The notes under the pieces were generated by a model. The model was not told where the DNA came from, made no database searches, and saw only the letters and a program-made list of their open reading frames with translations. Positions 60,014 to 64,000 of a DNA stretch of 64,000 bases are shown here, piece after piece (position 1 is the stretch's first letter; each line of letters starts with the position of its first letter). The position numbers and the translations under genes are program-made. The DNA comes from Thiorhodococcus minor. Its GTDB lineage: Bacteria; Pseudomonadota; Gammaproteobacteria; Chromatiales; Chromatiaceae. The DNA lies in assembly GCF_010820565.1 (NCBI RefSeq), contig NZ_JAAIJQ010000011.1, positions 1 through 64,000 on the forward strand, written 5' to 3'.

Positions 60014-60892
60014 GTGACCAAGCACAACATTCCTTTACCCGAGGCGATCCCGGCGGAGCGCGAGGAGCTCGTGAGCGCCGACGGGATCCGTCTGGCTTAC
60101 TACGTCGACCGTTCCGCGCAGGGGCGGCCTCTGCTGCTCATCCATAGCGTCAATGCCGCCGCGAGCAGCTACGAGGTGCGTCCGCTGTTCGAGCACTATG
60201 CCGGTCGTCGTCCCGTCTATAGTCTCGATCTGCCCGGGTTCGGGCATTCGGACCGCTCGCCGAGAGACTACAGCCCAGAGCGCTATGGGCATGCCATCGC
60301 CGAGCTCCTCGGCCGCGTGATCGGCGAGCCCGCCGACGTCCTCGCCCTCTCCCTGGGGTGCGAGTTTGCAGCGCGCGCCGCCTTGCTCGCGCCTGAGCGC
60401 CTGGCATCCCTGGCGTTGATCTCGCCGACAGGATTTGGCGCGAAGCCTATTCCAACGCCAAGCAAGTTTGGGGCTGCCGCGCGATTGCTGAGCCTTCCGG
60501 CACTGAGCCAGGGCCTTTACGACCTGGTGGCGTCGCGGCGTAGTATCTCCTATTTCCTCGGCCTCTGCTTCGTCGGAGATCCACCCGAGGCGATGATCGA
60601 CTATGCCTATGCGACGTCGCACCAGCCCGGCGCGCGCCACGCGCCGCTCACCTTCCTCTCGATGCGCCTCTTCACGCCCGACGCCATCACGGCGCTTTAC
60701 GAGCCTCTAGGGGCATTGCCCGTGCTCGTCATCGCCGATCAGGATCCCTTTGTCGGATTCGAGCGATTGGGGCCTTTTCTCCTGCAGCATCCTTCTTGGC
60801 GGCGCGTCGGGCTACCGCCTCACAGGGGGCTTCCCCAATGGGAGAGGCTCGAGGACACGCTGCTGACGCTGGATCAGTTCTGGGCGAGCTGA
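60014..60892 (+). CDS. Alpha/beta-fold hydrolase
   Basis: A 292-aa alpha/beta hydrolase of unknown substrate. The oxyanion strand LLLIHSVNAAASSYEVRPLF uses HS in place of the usual HG; YSLDLPGFGHSDRS follows. The nucleophile elbow is ALSLGCEFAARAA (SxSxG-like LSLGCE). The acid is in VIADQDPFVG and the His in PPHRGLPQWERLED. The GTG start at 60014 has GGAG 4 nt upstream; a longer version from 59951 is less likely. Short intergenic gap to the preceding EAL gene. Confidence 0.85.
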   Translation: MTKHNIPLPEAIPAEREELVSADGIRLAYYVDRSAQGRPLLLIHSVNAAASSYEVRPLFEHYAGRRPVYSLDLPGFGHSDRSPRDYSPERYGHAIAELLGRVIGEPADVLALSLGCEFAARAALLAPERLASLALISPTGFGAKPIPTPSKFGAAARLLSLPALSQGLYDLVASRRSISYFLGLCFVGDPPEAMIDYAYATSHQPGARHAPLTFLSMRLFTPDAITALYEPLGALPVLVIADQDPFVGFERLGPFLLQHPSWRRVGLPPHRGLPQWERLEDTLLTLDQFWAS

Positions 60893-60901
60893 GCCCGGCG
60901 G

Positions 60902-61561
60902 CTAGGGCGATGGTCTCAGTCGATAGACTTCCTCACGCAGCGCGGTGAGTCCGCGCTGCTGGAAGTGTGGAGACTCGGCTAGGGCGTCGAAGCTGGCAAG
61001 GCGCTCGATCCGATAGGTTTCGCCATAGAGGCGCTCGACCTCGGTCCGGTGGACCGAGAAAGGCGGTCCGGTCATTTCGTCTTGGTCGTAGCTTAGCGTG
61101 ACCAGGAGTGTGTCCACCCCGTTCGGGAAGAGCTGCCCCATTCTTGCCGCGTACCCAGGCCGCATGGAGGGCGGGAGCGCGATCAGGGATGCCCGGTCGA
61201 AGACGGCCTCCACGCCACTGAGGTCCCTGGACTCCAGCTCGAAGAAGTCGCCGCAGAGGACGGAAAGCTCATCCACGCAATAGCGTAGAAAGTGCCCCTC
61301 GCGACTGATGGCGGGGGTGAGGCGGTGCTCGGCGAACAGTTCCTCGACGGCGATCTGGCTGAGCTCGACGCCGACGACCTGGTACCCCTGGCTGACCAGC
61401 CATAAGAGGTCGAGCGTCTTGCCGCAGAGTGGTACGAAGACGGGACTGCCCTTGGGGAGGTCCAGCTTGTGCCAGTGGTCTTGAAGGTGGGAGTTGATCT
61501 CGTTCAGATGCCAGCCGATCTCGCGCCGCTGCCAGCGCTCGAGCCAAAATTCAGGTTCCAT
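60902..61561 (-). CDS. tpm: Thiopurine S-methyltransferase family protein
   Basis: SAM-dependent methyltransferase; bacterial Tpm methylates selenite, tellurite-derived species and thiopurines. 219 aa. Starts MEPEFWLERWQRREIGWHLN, then the SAM motif PVFVPLCGKTLDLLWLVSQG, GVELSQIAVEELF, and VEAVFDRASLIALPPSMRPG and YAARM. Convergent with the preceding hydrolase. The upstream DNA (61562-61620) is strikingly AT-rich for this genome and probably holds its promoter. Confidence 0.95.
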   Translation of the reverse strand: MEPEFWLERWQRREIGWHLNEINSHLQDHWHKLDLPKGSPVFVPLCGKTLDLLWLVSQGYQVVGVELSQIAVEELFAEHRLTPAISREGHFLRYCVDELSVLCGDFFELESRDLSGVEAVFDRASLIALPPSMRPGYAARMGQLFPNGVDTLLVTLSYDQDEMTGPPFSVHRTEVERLYGETYRIERLASFDALAESPHFQQRGLTALREEVYRLRPSP

Positions 61562-61795
61562 ATCTTTAGTTGTCAGATGAGGTTTTTAGTTTAGAATTTT
61601 GTTTCGATTGATAAAGTTTCGTTTGACTTTGGGGCGGCGCACTGTCGCGAATGGGGCGACTCGCCTTGGCCGATAAAGCTCGTGCCGTTTCTGAGCTTCC
61701 GGCCTGATTATGTCATTTAAAAGCTCATTAAGATAGAGGGTTGCGGCGGTTTTAGAGATTATAGGTTAAGTCAGATCTGGGCCTTCAGTGGGAAA
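61562..61795 (+). ncRNA. Candidate small RNA or attenuated leader ending at an orphan terminator
   Basis: No protein gene on the plus strand precedes the strong terminator at 61796, and the next plus-strand gene starts ~360 bp later. The stretch is AT-rich at 61565-61620 and 61695-61780, unlike flanking DNA. A transcript starting somewhere here and ending at 61821 would be about 100-250 nt. No known RNA family recognised; the 5' end is a guess. Confidence 0.35.
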
Positions 61796-61821
61796 TCGCC
61801 GCGACGTCGGCGACTTTTTTT
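61796..61821 (+). terminator. Orphan Rho-independent terminator
   Basis: A 6-bp stem TCGCCG/CGGCGA around CGACGT, then C and seven T residues (61815-61821). It faces plus although the gene to its left (tpm) is on minus. Confidence 0.75.
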
Positions 61822-61914
61822 GCTCCTGTCGTCGAATTCGAACGCCGCATTCGAGTACCGCATCTCGCTCTAGGTTTCGACCTCATCTTCGGTGTGGGCG
61901 ACATCCGTGCTGGG

Positions 61915-61938
61915 GGTGTCGGCCTCTAGGCCGACACC
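61915..61938. repeat. Perfect palindrome, family C, second copy
   Basis: Arms GGTGTCGGCCT and AGGCCGACACC, an 11-bp perfect stem with a 2-nt loop. Same layout as 48584-48605 with a compensatory pair change. Between tpm and the HDOD gene. Confidence 0.8.
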
Positions 61939-62184
61939 TGCTGACCTGGGGGTCAACACTCCTAGCGTCAGCCGTTCCTGCAGCATAGGATGGAACTGAG
62001 TCGTCTCTCAGGCGCTTGCATGCGTTTGATGGTATGCGCTTGATCGCATGCGATTGTCCAGGTTGAGGAGTGCTCCACAGATCTGTCTCGCTCCGACGGT
62101 AAGCTTAACCGGACGAGTGGTCGGCGATCCCAGGATCCTGTCGACATCCATGTCAATCTGACGTCCCTTGGCATCTCGAGTCGC

Positions 62185-63123
62185 ATGAGCCCGATGGCTG
62201 GCTGTGAGAAGGGGCCGCGCGCATCTTTCGATAGGACGATTTCCGTGACCCACAGCCCTGGCAGCACAGTTAGCGGCGAGCCGCGCGCCTCCGTCCCCGC
62301 GAGGGCCGACCTCGAGCTCGCCTTCAAAGCGGTCCGCAAGGCGCGCGTGCCTCAGATGCCGGATTTGATCTTCGCGCTAAGGCAGGAGCTGGCGCGTGAC
62401 GAGCCTGACCTCAAGCATGCAGGGGATCTGGTGGCTCAGGATCCGGTGCTCACGGGCCAGGTCCTCAAGACGATCAATTCGCCCTTCTTCTACTGTCCCA
62501 CCAGAATCAGTAGCGTTCATCGCGCCCTATCCATGCTGGGCTTGGAAAGGGTCGCCAATTTGGTGACCGCAGAGGCGGTCAGCCGTGTCCTCGATGCGAG
62601 CCAGGGGGCATCCCGGCTGGTTCGAGACGCCATCATGGAGCAGGCGCGCGGCGCGGCGACGGTTGCCGGTGTCGTTAGGGGCGTCGCTGCGGACGAGGCC
62701 TACCTCTTCGCCATGATGCAAGACGTCGGGAGCCTCATTTTCGCCGAGCTGGTCGAGAATTACGGCTCCGAATGGCTACTTCGGGCGCCGACGGCACCCA
62801 GGGCATTGATGGCGTATGAGCGCGGTCTGCTGGGTATCGATCACGCGACCGTCGGCTTCCTGCTCGCCGGGACATGGCGATTGCCGGATCACCTGGCGAT
62901 CGCGATCTATCGGCACCATGTCGCGGACTTGCTCGGGATCGAGGATCCCAGGAGCCGAGCCCTGATCGCCGTCTCCTGGCTCGGGAGCTATCTGGCCGGT
63001 CTCTGTCACGGGTCCGAGGATGCCCCTGAGATGCAGGACGACTGCGAGGCGGCGCTCGATGAGCTCGCCATCGCAGAGGACGACTGGACTCGACTTCGCG
63101 CGCTCGCGGGCAGGCAGACCTAG
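62185..63123 (+). CDS. HDOD-domain signalling protein
   Basis: A 312-aa protein with a single HDOD domain (about residues 45-245), a non-catalytic HD-related output or adaptor domain common in c-di-GMP and two-component networks. Visible blocks: VPQMPDLIFALRQELARDEP, LVAQDPVLTGQVLKTINSPF, VHRALSMLGLERVANLVTAE, FAMMQDVGSLIFAEL, HATVGFLLAGTWRLPDHLAI and YRHH. The first ~40 residues are low complexity; a GTG at about 62245 is an alternative start. Confidence 0.85.
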   Translation: MSPMAGCEKGPRASFDRTISVTHSPGSTVSGEPRASVPARADLELAFKAVRKARVPQMPDLIFALRQELARDEPDLKHAGDLVAQDPVLTGQVLKTINSPFFYCPTRISSVHRALSMLGLERVANLVTAEAVSRVLDASQGASRLVRDAIMEQARGAATVAGVVRGVAADEAYLFAMMQDVGSLIFAELVENYGSEWLLRAPTAPRALMAYERGLLGIDHATVGFLLAGTWRLPDHLAIAIYRHHVADLLGIEDPRSRALIAVSWLGSYLAGLCHGSEDAPEMQDDCEAALDELAIAEDDWTRLRALAGRQT

Positions 63124-63154
63124 TCCTTTGTCACCCGTCCCAGGTTCGAGTCGG

Positions 63155-63440
63155 GGCCTTGATCTCCGGTTGGACCTGGAGGGTGGACGAGCGAGAGAGA
63201 CTGTGAGAGTAATCCAAGCGCACCGCGAAGATCGCAGATTGGTGTAGGTTGGGCCGACGCAGGGGGGCCAACAATCAAAGCGTTAGGCTAGCCGCCATGT
63301 TGGGCTTCGTACCTCAGCCCAACCTACGCAGAATTTCTTCACAGTCTCGAGAACGAAGTCCACCGATGCCCGCGCCGGCGTTGGTGGACTGCGCTGCCCT
63401 TACCCAGCCCACAACGGGAGTCCGGGCCAATCGATGACCG
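63155..63440. repeat. Dispersed repeat A, copy 2
   Basis: Bases 63182-63351 repeat 46748-46917 with one difference; the tail (63352-63440) is diverged but retains GTCCACCG, GGTGGACTGCGC and GGGCCAATCGATGA. Lies between the HDOD gene and prfB, in the same orientation as copy 1. Confidence 0.85.
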
Positions 63441-63593
63441 CCGCCCGAGTCGGAGATTCCCTTCCTCGATAGCCGGGCTCGACTCGGGCTTGCGGGGAGC
63501 TGCGGCACGTGCTCCGAGCGCGCTGCGCTTCCGGCCTGGTAACTGAGCTCCATGGCCCGTTATAATCCGCGATTTTCTCCGACGGGTCCGCCA

Positions 63594-64000
63594 ATGATCG
63601 ACACGAATCCGATTGCTCATCAAATCAACGATCTGAAGGGACGTTTGGAGTCCCTTAGGGGGTATCTTTGACTATGCTGAGCGCAAAGATCGCCTGACCG
63701 AAGTTCTGCGCGAGCTCGAGGATCCCGAGGTCTGGAGCGATCCGGAGCGGGCCCAGTCCCTCGGGCGCGAGCGAGCGATGCTCGAAGGTATCGTCGTCAC
63801 CATCGACGAGATGACCGCGTCGCTCACGGATGCCGACGACTTGCTCGCGCTTGCGGCGGAGGAGGCCGACGAGGCGACCGCCCAGTCGCTCGAGGCGGAT
63901 CTTGGCGAGTACGAGAGGCGTGTCGGCGAGCTGGAATTTCGCCGTATGTTCTCCGGCGAGACCGACCCGAACAATGCCTTCGTCGACGTGCAGGCGGGGT
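63594..64000 (+). CDS. prfB: Peptide chain release factor 2 (partial, programmed frameshift)
   Basis: RF2 terminates translation at UGA and UAA. The first 25 codons read MIDTNPIAHQINDLKGRLES and LRGYL, then an in-frame TGA (63669-63671). A +1 shift continues DYAERKDRLTEVLRELEDPE and VWSDPERAQSLGRERAMLEG up to the window edge. The E. coli gene shifts at the same codon 26. The first domain only is present; the GGQ and SPF motifs would lie beyond the window. Confidence 0.97.
63657..63672 (+). promoter_or_regulatory. prfB autoregulatory +1 frameshift site
   Basis: AGGGGGTATCTTTGAC: an internal Shine-Dalgarno (AGGGGG, 63657-63662) three bases before the CTT slip codon (63666-63668) and the TGA stop followed by C. 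Low RF2 lets the ribosome slip from CUU to UUU and continue; high RF2 terminates. Confidence 0.97.

Overview
The window is GC-rich gammaproteobacterial chromosome, most likely from a purple sulfur bacterium (Chromatiaceae). The best evidence is a Tat-exported high-potential iron-sulfur protein at 10257-10616 whose mature part closely follows the Allochromatium/Thiocapsa type. The gene orders clpS-clpA-infA-aat, rlmE-ftsH-glmM, ratA-rnfH-bamE-fur and cysM-rlmD are also gammaproteobacterial. I see no rRNA, tRNA, CRISPR array, prophage or intact insertion sequence.

Layout. 1-9400: icd, a cold-shock protein, and an N-degron/proteolysis block (ClpS adaptor, ClpA unfoldase, and the amino-acyl-protein transferases Aat and Bpt) with infA, a FemAB-like acyltransferase and trxB. 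9600-18350: an NlpC/P60 lipoprotein, HiPIP, a membrane protein, rlmE-ftsH-glmM (no folP between ftsH and glmM), ratA-rnfH, bamE and fur. 18775-27961: an accessory stretch in which a lipoprotein hydrolase, ppk2 and an AraC regulator are intact but at least six other genes are broken by frameshift, nonsense codon, insertion or truncation. 28404-33385: rsgA, a truncated UPF0175 remnant and mfd.

33976-42000 is the most unusual part. A chemotaxis operon has collapsed: cheY is 20 codons long, cheW has lost an internal block, cheR is intact, and remnants of cheD, an MCP hub and the cheB C-terminus are fused by deletions. Directly behind it is a healthy STAS gene and two tandem receiver-PP2C-ATPase proteins of HsbR/RsbU type. 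Each member of the pair has lost what the other keeps: the first lacks the receiver phospho-acceptor Asp, the second lacks the ATPase motifs. An orphan FliL, a cysteine-rich small protein and a free HPt protein follow. I read this as a partner-switching pathway that outlived the chemotaxis genes next to it.

42163-63123 returns to housekeeping and accessory metabolism: cysM, rlmD, a CYTH phosphatase, a peptide-transporter binding protein and one permease separated by an L,D-transpeptidase, glgC, gpmI, thyA, sohB, an alpha-amylase-family enzyme, a giant PilZ-DUF1631-GGDEF-EAL protein, a hydrolase, tpm and an HDOD protein. The window ends inside prfB, which carries the classic +1 programmed frameshift site. 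Several dispersed palindromic repeat families lie between genes: a ~260 bp element, a four-copy 87-151 bp inverted-repeat element, and short perfect palindromes with a compensatory base change.
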